This document shows positions 52,480 to 61,665 of a stretch of 64,000 nt of DNA, in pieces; position 1 is the stretch's first letter, and each line of letters begins with the position of its first letter. Where the stretch lies: contig LGRX02035173.1 in NCBI GenBank assembly GCA_001247695.2, forward strand, positions 26,130-90,129, written 5' to 3'. The notes under the pieces are model-generated. The model was given only the letters and a program-made list of their open reading frames with translations. It did not search any database and was not told where the DNA came from. The stretch comes from Cymbomonas tetramitiformis. Its lineage: Eukaryota; Chlorophyta; Pyramimonadophyceae; Pyramimonadales; Pyramimonadaceae. The translations under genes and the position numbers were made by a program.

Positions 52480-53601
52480 CAGTGTCGCAATCGGGTTCGG
52501 TTCCAAACCGAAACCGGTACCGGTTCCAAGATTTTCATTCGGTCCTGAACCTGTCGGGACATCAGGACTGTTGGATCCGAACGGACCCAGTCCCGACGAG
52601 ATCCTGTTTGCAATGGATCCGATCGGTGCCGAACTTGTCGGGACTTTTGTGCGATTGGAACCGGACTCATCGAGGCCATGTTTCCATTGGATCCGATCGG
52701 AACCGGACCCATCGAGACCACCTTTTGAATGGGTCCGATCGAACTGAAACTCGTCGGGTCAAACCTGACACTAGGCGAAATACAGTTGGAGTACGTAGAA
52801 TGGGACTTGCCAAGATGCCAGAGTGAACGTAGAAACAGTGCATGGCTCTCCAGCTAGCGTAGAGTCCCCACGTCTCCACGTCTCGTGCGTCAGATAACAA
52901 AATATGAAGTCTGGACGGTTCGATTAAAAAATAAGCGGGCTGGGAGTTCTTGGACAGTGCTTTCTGGACAATGCTGCACGTGGCTAAGCGAATTGCTCTC
53001 CCGCTCTGCACTGCATCAGGCCCTTAGAGTATTTCCTGGATGCAATCCCCGCAGTAATAAATTCCCTGCCATTCGTTTCCAGGTGCACGACGATATCTCT
53101 GACGATGAGAATCACGAGGGATACTGGATCAAGCTCGAAACTTGGAATAGATACCGACACGAAACGTTCAAGGATAACAGAGGTGCCGAAGCCATTTGCA
53201 TCAAGGCCAATGCGCCGAATTCAGCGGCCGACTCCAGTGTTGCCACCGGGCGGGGGCCACTACATTAGTGGTAAATATTTAAAGTATCTGAATAATTATG
53301 CTGTGGAGACTCATTTGATCACTTTGTATCTAAATTACCCGTTTGGAACCGAGCTTGAAGCGTCCCAATTTTCGTTGTACCCGAACCTGGTGGGTGAAAA
53401 TTGTTGGCAACCCGTTATAACTTGGAACCGATGGGATAATTTAGAAATGAACCCGAACTCGTTGCTTACATTATCAGATGAACCCGATGGGAACCGAACT
53501 CGTTAGGTATTCATATCGGTCGACCCGAGCAATATGAACTTATTAAGTCCCTAGTACCCCATGGACCCATCAGGTTCGGTTTGGAACCGATTGCGACACT
53601 G
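52480..53601. mobile_element. Non-autonomous hAT element, 1122 bp
   Basis: The ends are perfect 15-bp inverted repeats: cagtgtcgcaatcgg at 52480-52494 and its complement at 53587-53601. They are flanked by the 8-bp target duplication acacatgg (52472-52479 and 53602-53609). CAGTG ends and an 8-bp duplication are the signature of hAT. The interior has no transposase; it is rich in ggaaccgg/tcgggtt words, which may be subterminal binding sites. It sits inside an intron of the minus-strand gene. Confidence 0.85.
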
Positions 53602-53676
53602 ACACATGGACGTTCGCGTAAGTGCAAAAGGTAAAAATGTGAACGTTGCAGGGGAAGGCAGGGAGGGAGGGAGGAC

Positions 53677-54150
53677 TTGCCAGATAACATTTTTTCTTAC
53701 TATAACTGACTGGAGGTTGTGCTCCAGCATCTCCATCGTTTTATTAGCCGTCCCGGTGCGGAGTTGCTCGGCACTCACGAGCTCGTCCACCATCGACATG
53801 TGGTGGGAAAGAATCCGCTCCACGGGGTAAACCTCCCCCTTATCTGGGAGGTGAACGACGAATTCAACGTACAGCTCGTAGGTATCTTTGGGCAAAATCA
53901 TTGGTTTCTCGTTCAATGAATTTCCCGGCCCGATGGCGGCGACGGTAGCCCGACCAATGACAAGGTTCGGGAGGCCAGATTTGGTGGCCTTTCCGGTGTC
54001 GTAACCGGTACCGATACGACCCACGTCCGCCTGGGGGGTGGCGAAGACGTCCACCTGGTCCCCTACGGCCAAGGGGCCCCCGAGGTTGGGGGAGTGCTTC
54101 TCTGCCTGCGGGACCGGCTCTTCGGGGACCGTCTGTTGAGGCGCTTCCAC
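53677..54150 (-). CDS. Second exon of the four-exon minus-strand gene
   Basis: The acceptor gtgtccag joins in phase 0 to exon 1 (K then VEAPQQTVPEEPVPQ). The domain reads GGPLAVGDQVDVFATPQADV, LPNLVIGRATVAAIGPGNSL, TYELYVEFVVHLPDKGEVYP, MVDELVSAEQLRTGTANKTM. It resembles a small beta-barrel (GDQVDV...YELYVEFV) followed by helices. Family not recognised. The donor is gtcctc after TGGCAA. Confidence 0.5.
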
Positions 54151-54413
54151 CTGGACACCGTGCGGACGACGTGTGGACTAAGTCGTTCGTACGGGCGACA
54201 CACGCGTGGAAACATATAAGAAAAACAGTGAAGAACTGGCGCTCACTGGCCAAAACGTACACCCCTGTGGACAACGTGCAAACTACGTGGTTCATAAGGG
54301 TGGAAACAATCAAGCGGCACAAGTTGAAAAAAGGTTCACATAACCACGAGCTTGGACACCGTTGCACAACGTGTGGACACCGGCGCTCACAGGCGGAAGA
54401 GCACAAAAGTTAC

Positions 54414-55168
54414 CTTTACTTCCGGTTTCTTTTGAGGGGCTTCAGGGGCTTTGGCACCAAGCGCTGTGAAGATCTCAAAGTGCTTCCCTTCAGTGAGTGG
54501 CTTGCCATCAGCAATTGCCAGAGCCACCTGCAGGCACGCCTCTGTCTCCTCCGGGTCCGGCGCATCCCTGTGCCCGTATACCTTGTACCCGGCCGCTGGA
54601 CCCTTGTACCGGATGTGAACACCGTCGGGGAAGTCCTGGGTGACCTTCCACTTCCAGCGACCGGGCCCCTCCGAGTTATTTTTCAAATAACTCAACCGGT
54701 TGGTGACGTATGTTTTCACCATCCGCAAGGGCACCTGCGGGTGGCGGGACTGGATATGCTTGGCGATTTTGGTGTGCTTGGCCGCCCCAATGACGGCGAC
54801 CGTCCCAGGGGGTATCAGGCCTTTTTCCTGCCAGTCGTCGATGACCTCCCGGGCGTCTTCCTTCATGTCATTTAAGACTTGGGCGCCCGGGTCCACCACC
54901 AACCGCGCTGTATTTGCGGCCTGCGCAGCCTCTGCAGGTTGCGCTGCACCCCCTGCCCCGGCAGCCCCTGCAAACAGCAGCATTTGCTGCTGCATGCTTT
55001 GCATCTGCTGAAACATCTGCTGCATGGTGGTGTTTGACGCGGCCGCCTCCACCAAGCTGGTTTGGCGACGCTGGTTTGGCGACGCTGGTTTGGCGAGGGA
55101 GTGGGGGCGGTGGGTGGTGATTTCGGGATCTGTGCGCGTTGTCTACTGGGCTGAACTCGTCTGGCCAT
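54414..55168 (-). pseudogene. First exon of the four-exon minus-strand gene, frameshifted by a 14-bp repeat
   Basis: The ATG at 55168 gives MARRVQPSRQRAQIPKSPPT, then APTPSPNQRRQTS. A 14-bp tandem repeat (gctggtttggcgac, 55056-55096) has one unit too many and shifts the frame. Without it, translation continues as LVEAAASNTTMQQMFQQMQS, a Gln/Met-rich coiled coil and an Ala-rich linker, then a folded domain: REVIDDWQEKGLIPPGTVAV, IGAAKHTKIAKHIQSRHPQV, PLRMVKTYVTNRLSYLKNNS, DGVHIRYKGPAAGYKVYGHR. It ends PEVK before gtaact. It could be a DNA-binding accessory protein of a transposon, given the nearby tnp2 gene and repeated words in its introns; that is inference. Confidence 0.45.
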
Positions 55169-55486
55169 GTTGGGAACTTACGAAACAAAATTTGCGAGGA
55201 GGTTCGTTTGCTGGAGGACTGTGGGCGTTTGTGGGCGGTTTGGCGGCGATGGGATGAAAACGGTACTCACGGGCGTGGACAGCGCTGACTTCGTGGCGTT
55301 CATCCGTACAGTACGGGCATGAACGTATGGACGTTTGACCGTTGAGCTGGTGCATGAGACAGCATCTTTTGAAAATGCATGTCTCAATTTCTTTTTTCTC
55401 TTTGAAATTGGTATCAGAGTCCTCTCTGTAGGGAAACGCGGTTTTATGAATATAATTTTTGCCGTGCGGCGGTTTTTCATCATCGT

Positions 55487-55567
55487 GGGTGCATGGCCGA
55501 GTGGTCAAATGTTGGTAAGCCGAACGCGTTCTCGCGAGGGTGAGGGGTTCGAATCCCCTTGGAGGCA
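55487..55567 (+). tRNA. tRNA-like sequence (Leu/Ser type), probably degenerate or SINE head
   Basis: A-box tggccgagtgg and B-box ggttcgaatcc are both perfect matches to the RNA polymerase III promoter of type II tRNAs. The T stem agggg/cccct is intact, and a variable arm cgcg-ttct-cgcg can form. The acceptor stem has only about four pairs of seven, and I cannot place a normal anticodon loop. So it is more likely a tRNA-derived retroposon head or a pseudogene than a working tRNA. Confidence 0.5.
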
Positions 55568-55654
55568 TTGGCATCCACGATACCCCTTGTGTTCTAGCGA
55601 TAAGAGGCGCCGCTAGTGCACAAGGGGTGTCGTGGGTGCCAACCCACGCCTCCA
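55560..55654 (+). repeat. Long imperfect hairpin following the tRNA-like sequence
   Basis: The segment starting ggcatccacgataccccttg (55570) pairs with the one ending caaggggtgtcgtgggtgcc (55640), 26 of 30 positions, with most mismatches able to form G-U. An outer stem tggaggc/gcctcca adds 7 pairs (55560-55566 with 55648-55654). The loop is about 11 nt. Confidence 0.8.
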
Positions 55655-56564
55655 TGCCATTTTCAGTTTCTGTAACTCATGGAGACCGTCCGATTAAGAC
55701 GGGGGGGTTCATCTGGGCCGTCGATTGCACTGTCCGCTGGGAAACAATCCCACTGAGTGCCTGTTCTGGGGTAAATCGCAAGCAGCGAGAGGGCGCCTAA
55801 CCCCCCTCTCACTTTTTTTTTTGTCCCCACGCTCCGATTTTAGCCCTCCATCGACCTTTTTTAGGGGTGTTTTGTTTTTTTGCCATTTTTTCGCTAAGTA
55901 TTTCTACCCAAATGTCCACACGTGTGGTAAAGTGTGCTGTCCGTACGTTGTCCATACGGTTTTTATGTTTTTAGTTTCCGTGAGGTCAGCTTTTTTTTGC
56001 GTCCGTGCGTGTAAAAAAACCGTCCATGGGACATGAATCATACGGACAGTCAAGGCTAACTCGAATGGACAGCGTATGGACTGCTAACTGACGTTTCCAC
56101 GCGTGTGGACAGTTTTCAACAAAAAACGTACAAACACTATAGAGTCGTACGAAAACACGTAATTCACCGTGTGCTTTTGCTATCCATCCATGCGGACTGC
56201 TCAAAATGTGTGGTTATTTCCAACCACATGGACAGACCGTCCATGGGACATGCAGACGTACGAAAAATGTGCCATTTCATACGAAATTCGTACAAAACCC
56301 ACATGGACAGCTAACTGACGTTTCCACGCGTGTGGACAACCGATCTCATGGAACCGTATGGACTAGAATGCTTGCGGCATCCACACGGACAACACATAGC
56401 GTCCATCCATAATCTAACGTGTGGACGACGAGTTTACAACCTTGACGTAAGTGTTGGTGCATGCGCGCAGATGTGACATGGAACGTATGAACATCGTTGT
56501 CCATACGCTGGAAACCTAAGCCGGGCGTACGGACGCCGTACGGACGACGCACGGACGACCAAAT

Positions 56565-57431
56565 ATGCCATTTTGTCCCTGCGTTGAATGCAATGGTGAA
56601 AGGTGGTTATCCAATAAGCAAACTCTCCGGCACGTGCGTGCCAATGGACTTCATGGTGATCGATCGCCGTCACCAGAGCGACAACAAGATGAGGAGGAGA
56701 CACAAGAACACAGTGATGAGGAGGAATTCCCAGAAGATGTTGCCATCCACGAGGCAGCAAATGCGACGATCGAAAAAATCAATCGGCTCTTCTTGGGACC
56801 TCAAGAGGACCCAAGCGCAGAGGTAGGTCCTCCTTATCAGCTAAGTCAGCAATTCAGCATTCATCACATTCATGTGTTCTTTGAGGATGTGTGTGTGTGT
56901 GTGTGTGTGAGCAGGAAAGTGTAGAAAACGTCCAAGCGTCCGCTAACGTCGTGGCGAACAATTTCGTGTTGGATCTTCTCGTCTCCCACAACCACCACAA
57001 CAGCTCGCAGGCCTACTTCGATGCGATTCTGAACATTCTGCGTGTTCACTACATCGACAATGTAGCCGATAGTGCACATACTCTTATCGCAGAGGTTCCA
57101 TCTACATATGCACAAGTGATGCAGAAGTGGAAGGAGATGTTCAAGGGATACAACGAAGTGGACGTTTGCCCCGAGTGCTCCGAATTCTTTCAGGACGAGC
57201 ACGCCAACTGCGACAAGTGTCCGAAATGCCTGGAACCGAGATACGAGGACGGAAAGACGGTGAACGGGGTATACATTCCAGGTCGAGCTCGCTGTATTTT
57301 TCGATGGTGGCCGCTCGAAACGCTGTTCACCGTATTCTTCCTGACGCCGGAGTTAGCCATGCTAGCGCGTACGTGGTGGAAAGAAGGCATGTTGGACAAA
57401 GACCCCCGAGCGGAAATACATGGTATACTCG
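56565..57431 (+). CDS. CACTA (EnSpm) tnp2-like transposase, N-terminal exons
   Basis: Exon 1 (56565-56822) reads PFCPCVECNGERWLSNKQTL then RHVRANGLHGD, the N-terminal zinc-finger region of tnp2 proteins, followed by an acidic linker. The intron is gtaggt to gagcag and contains a GT-dinucleotide run (56888-56909). Exon 2 (56915-57431) reads VDVCPECSEFFQDEHANCDK, CPKCLEPRYEDGKTVNGVYI, RCIFRWWPLETLFTVFFLTP, ELAMLARTWW, the C-x-x-C / C-P-x-C-x-x-x-R-Y and F-P-L-...-L-F-x-x-P-E-x-A pattern of CACTA transposases. A good donor gtgagt ends it. The catalytic domain is not found downstream in the window, so the gene is truncated or its exons lie in unrecognised form. Confidence 0.6.
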
Positions 57432-58437
57432 GTGAGTTTACTCCGAAATTTCAATCCATGACTGTGTACACCGCATGGACGTAAGGGCAGTACGTCGTCC
57501 GTAGGTACGATTGGCATCGTCCGCCCGTGTGGACAAAGCAAGTGCGGAATTCGTATGGCGTATTTCCCACTGCTCGTGCAAGCTCGTCCATGTAGGTGAA
57601 CACCATATGGATGGTATGCACGTACGCCGTCCGTACGCACGGACAATGTTACCCACCCATGTGAACAGTTTAATTGCGGAAATCTTAGGTCTCATTTCCC
57701 AGAGCTCGTGCAAACCTGTCCATGACTGTGAACACCGCATGGACAATACGTTCATTCGTTGTCCGTACGTGTGTAAGTAGTTATCCACCCGTGTGGACAG
57801 TGAAACAGACTATTGGGAATAAATGAATCTCGATCGTCGTCTAAAAACCTTCATTTTGACACAATTTTCGTCGTCTAAAAGTTATTGACACGTCATCTGA
57901 AATGTGCCACGTAAGCGACACGTAAGCGACACGTAAGTCGTCCCGCAATTTTTATTACAAAATATTACTCGAATTATTTATTTGTGCATGATGCTTTCGT
58001 ACTCGGCGAGTCCCGGTAGATTTTTTTGTTGCATTTTTGCTCATATGCGTGCATATCATGTACAAGTATGCAAATATGGGTACATCCATGTGTAATTTAG
58101 GCCAGCATGCACGGTACACGTTTATGGATGTGCATATTCAGGTGCTTCAACGTCCCGTAAAATAAGTTGCAACTGAGATGGGTACTAGCATATGATACAC
58201 AAATCTATATCATCATACAAATTTATTCAAAATACACCAAATATTTGTCTATGATGTCTTCTAGGCAAGAGATTTCGATCATTTCACCGTGCTAAGGCTA
58301 CTATATTGCTGATACATTGGAATCTATATCTTCAATCCACAATTATTTGCGGTACTTGTAGGTTTTAATTCCCTCGATAGCGAGGTAACGTTGACCGCAA
58401 TGTTGACGCTCTATCGGAGAACATAAATGGCAGAGCT
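57432..58437. other. Intron or flank of tnp2 gene, no domain
   Basis: 57432-57800 holds more gtgtggac/gtatggac words. A short tandem repeat gcgacacgtaa (three copies) is at 57913-57945. The rest to 58437 is AT-rich with repeated tgcatat/catatg words. Confidence 0.35.
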
Positions 58438-58845
58438 TTATTGGTCAAGGCAATTGCATCGCACGCAATATAGGTCGATTTCCTCTTCTCGTTGATGCCG
58501 CGGAATAATAAGCGCCCAAGTGACGTCGATTGGAATGACCAGTGTCCTTGGGGTAACCCATTCGTTCCCTATTGGGCTCTGGTCGGGATAAAGTTCCGGT
58601 TCTTGAAGGTCAAAAAACATGTATTTCCGAATTCTCCAGGTGTAGCGCCACCAAACGATCCCTAAGTCCTGTCGGTGTCCCGTATGTCTGTCCTCGAAGG
58701 TGTTTAAGAACTTACATATCATCCAGCTGTCTACATTGCATTGAGGACATCGCATGTGGACCATTCCATGTGTATTGATAGCGTCTGCAGTGGCTTCATC
58801 ACGATCGCGTGTCCCATAAACTCCGAATCGTAGAATTGAAGGCAT
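58438..58845 (-). CDS. Unrecognised ORF with two CxxC pairs
   Basis: A 135-residue frame. VHMRCPQCNVDSWMICKFLN, then a Trp/Tyr-rich middle (DLGIVWWRYTWRIRKYMFFD), WVTPRTLVIPIDVTWALIIP, and IDLYCVRCNCLDQ at the end. The two CxxC pairs at both ends could hold one zinc ion. It is upstream, on the same strand order, of other minus-strand genes. The N-terminal part may begin in an earlier exon. No family is recognised. Confidence 0.4.
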   Translation of the reverse strand: MPSILRFGVYGTRDRDEATADAINTHGMVHMRCPQCNVDSWMICKFLNTFEDRHTGHRQDLGIVWWRYTWRIRKYMFFDLQEPELYPDQSPIGNEWVTPRTLVIPIDVTWALIIPRHQREEEIDLYCVRCNCLDQ

Positions 58846-59472
58846 AACGTGGCCACGATGTTGCAGGATTTTATACCTGTAGATAACAATGCTTGCAAGG
58901 TGATTAGCAGTTGAAGCGAAAGTCGTGCGAAACCCATAGCAAAAGTCGAAAATATATATATTGTGAGGATAAATGTGGAGCTATGATACCTGCAGATGGC
59001 AATGCTTTCAAGGTAAGTAGCAGATGTTTGAAGGTATGGTTGGAGGTGCGTATGTTAGAAGAAACAAGGGGAAATGAATCTTCAAGGGTCGGGCAAGAGC
59101 TTTTGTACCTGGTCGTGAGTGGACCGCGGGTCGTGCAAGAGTAGTGTACTTTTGGTCCAATCAAATTCGTATATCTCGCACATGCGGGATCACTTAGTCG
59201 CCGATTTTTTAATCAAAGACAAAAACACAACCGAGGCAGAAAACCCCATACACAGGCACATCAGCATATCGGCAAGAAACACAAGCCATTGACGAATGAA
59301 CATTATACACTTCTACCACATTGTTAACATATGTTTAAGTATACTATTCTTATCGAAAAGTAGTCGAAAATCTAACCCTCGGGAGGTTGCAATCCTAAGT
59401 CTTACTCGAAATCAAAGTGGAATCAAGATAACATTCTGACTCGTAGCCGCCGTGGTTTCGTTGACGGTAACG
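58846..59472. other. Spacer with a partial duplication
   Basis: The segment at 58876-58912 (acctgtagataacaatgctt) recurs diverged at 58986-59025 (acctgcagatggcaatgctt). The CCAATCAAAT word is at 59158. No gene is seen. Confidence 0.35.
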
Positions 59473-59766
59473 TTACGGCTGAACCTGTCGGAACTTGAAC
59501 CGAAAGGCAAGGTCGTTTCGAAACACACATCGAAAATACCCCAACGTGCATTTGTTGCCTTCCGCATTCCTGCACATATAACATTCATTGTAGTTCCTCC
59601 ACAACATTCGAACAGTCATACCATGAGGAAGATAGTCAAAATTCCTCATTCTCATTCTGGGGGCAGTAGGGCATGTTGCATACATGCCAAGAACATAGGC
59701 AACAATACATTCTCGCTTGGATGGCATGGTTGGATGAGGTGGCAGGTGAAGAAAGAAAAGTGCCAA
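59473..59766 (-). CDS. Small paralogous ORF 1 (MPSKR family)
   Basis: The frame contains MPSKRECIVAYVLGMYATCP, then LPHGMTVRMLWRNYNECYMC and NKCTLGYFRCVFRNDLAFRF. The ORF at 60042 shares MPSKR, LPxGMT, LWxNYN and the final Cys/Arg block in the same order, so the two are tandem paralogues. The start is either the first Met or MPSKR. Not recognised; a short Cys-containing domain. Both follow a CCAATCAAAT-like word on their upstream side. Confidence 0.45.
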   Translation of the reverse strand: MALFFLHLPPHPTMPSKRECIVAYVLGMYATCPTAPRMRMRNFDYLPHGMTVRMLWRNYNECYMCRNAEGNKCTLGYFRCVFRNDLAFRFKFRQVQP

Positions 59767-60041
59767 GCTGAAAAGTGAGTTGTGAGGACAAGGTAGGTGC
59801 TTAAATATCTCAGTAGTGTGGCCGTCGTGATTTCAGTTGGCCAATCAAATGACCTCTTTCAGGTGGGTCGGATCGAAGGCCCGCATGTCACAAACATAGC
59901 ATGTCACAACATTGGAAATGTGAAACGTCGATAACAATTTCATTCAAAATATGTTCGAATACAATTATATTTAACGGTGTTCCAACGATAAGTCAATTTG
60001 CTCAATGACAAAGCTATATGCTGTCGCTATATAGCATCAAT

Positions 60042-60326
60042 TCATCCGACGGAACTTGACCCAAGAGCTAAGCTCCTCTCTGAACACACGACAAAAAGGC
60101 TGAGTGAGCATTCCATGCCTTCGCCGTCGACGCATTGTGTATTGTAGTTCTGCCACAACGTTTGGATAGTCATACCCGGCGGAAGAAGAACTGTACTGCT
60201 GCATGGGTAAGACTCCCCGTGATTTTTGGCAAACTGGTCGATGTATGTGAAAACAGACTGCCGCTTGGATGGCATGACTATGGTAGAAGTAGAAGCAGGT
60301 GCGTCGCTGACGGGAAAAGGGGGCAA
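60042..60326 (-). CDS. Small paralogous ORF 2 (MPSKR family)
   Basis: Reads MPSKRQSVFTYIDQFAKNHG, then LPPGMTIQTLWQNYNTQCVD and MECSLSLFVVCSERSLAL. Paralogue of the ORF at 59473-59766. The following MYND gene has a faintly similar N-terminus. Function unknown. The pair may be the remains of a locally duplicated gene whose later exons were lost. Confidence 0.45.
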   Translation of the reverse strand: MPPFPVSDAPASTSTIVMPSKRQSVFTYIDQFAKNHGESYPCSSTVLLPPGMTIQTLWQNYNTQCVDGEGMECSLSLFVVCSERSLALGSSSVG

Positions 60327-60516
60327 ATGAGTAGTTTAGGCAAGAAATAGAGCTTATGATCTTGGAAAGTCTTGGACCTGCCGAATTATTAGCCTATCAG
60401 ATACCCGGTACTAGTCCGCTCGGATCGAAGGACCTACAAGTACATATCTACTATTATTTTGCGACGAAGGCGTGTCTGCGAAGTCCATGATTATCCTGTC
60501 TGCATTGCCAATCATT

Positions 60517-61278
60517 CTATGAAAGCAACCTCTGAAGTATGCTTTTCGGGCACCTTAACTTGCGGATGCACATCATCAACCGACCAAACGGAGTGAGACG
60601 GTAAAATGGATAAGAATATACAAAATCTGGAGCGTGTAAGTTGGAGTGTACAAACCCCATTCTTGCTGTATACTTCTGAAAGTGAGGGGTTTTGAAAATT
60701 GTGGCGTCCCGCATTTCAATGCGCACCGAGGTAACGATTTGCCCGCCAGATATCTGCTGTCTCACGACGGGGCGACCCTTTGGCCGACCTGCAAAACATG
60801 CGACGCATTGGATTTCCCAAAAGGCTAGAAACTGCAGGTAGTCCCCATAGGACCAAGCACTCATGGAATTCCGTTCTGCTGGATGCCGCGTATCCCCCGG
60901 GTACTTAAACAAAGGTCGGCATCTTGCATATGGCTGTCCTAATATATGACCCCTTGCAAAACGACAGAAAAACTTATGCCGTGCGTAATCAGCTTTCCGA
61001 CAAGTTTGGGGGCTTTGCAGTAATTCGCAAGATAGCAGCCGGTACACGTTGCAAGTTGTGAACGATCTTGAAGCCCGCAGTGCAGGCAAACTGGGTACAA
61101 AAATTTCATCCGTAAAGGCAGATTATCATGCACGCTTGCGTCATACATTTGAAATTGTATCTTATGTTCCTCTTCCATCGATTTCTTGAGCGCTAGTTCT
61201 GAGGGCGAGGACTCTTCAGGGAACCATAGTAACCAAACGTTTTTATCTGGATTTTCCTTCCGCAAAGTAGCAAGTATT
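60517..61278 (-). pseudogene. MYND zinc-finger protein with a frameshift in the finger
   Basis: From an ATG at about 61278 the frame reads TILATLRKENPDKNVWLLWF, RMKFLYPVCLHCGLQDRSQL, ATCTGCYLANYCKAP. The finger then continues in another frame as QTCRKADYARHKFFCRFARG. Joined, this gives the MYND spacing C-x2-C ... C-x2-C-x4-Y-C ... C ... H-x3-C. The shift falls at a run of five G on the plus strand near 61009. The C-terminal half (SMSAWSYGDYLQFLAFWEIQ; FQKYTARMGFVHSNLHAPDF) is a folded domain I do not recognise. MYND fingers bind proline-rich partners. The break may be real or a homopolymer error. Confidence 0.55.
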
Positions 61279-61665
61279 GTCATTGGAATTGATTGAACTG
61301 AGATGGATGGGAATAAAGGTGCGTCGATGAAGTGTCGAGCGGGAAAATGATTTTGGAAGAGAGGGGAATAGGTTTCATACCTCAATGGTCGTCGTGGTAC
61401 CGCTCAACTTCATTTAACCAATATAATCAGGCAATCACAATGAAAGCGGAGGCATGTCACCCGCCCCATAAATGACATCGGTTCCACAACAACATATGTC
61501 GCCAATACTTTTGGAGAATATACTTTATTTACAATTGTCATATCAAGATATACCATACGTGTTTCATCAGCGTACTTCTGCACTGAGACAATAGGTTATT
61601 AAGACTATCAACAAATATTGACCTAGGTGCTGGCACCATGTCCTAGCAGGGAAATCATCATTGCC

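Noticed and set aside
55487..55567. Functional tRNA gene
   Set aside because: Three of seven acceptor pairs mismatch and no normal anticodon loop can be placed; kept only as tRNA-like.
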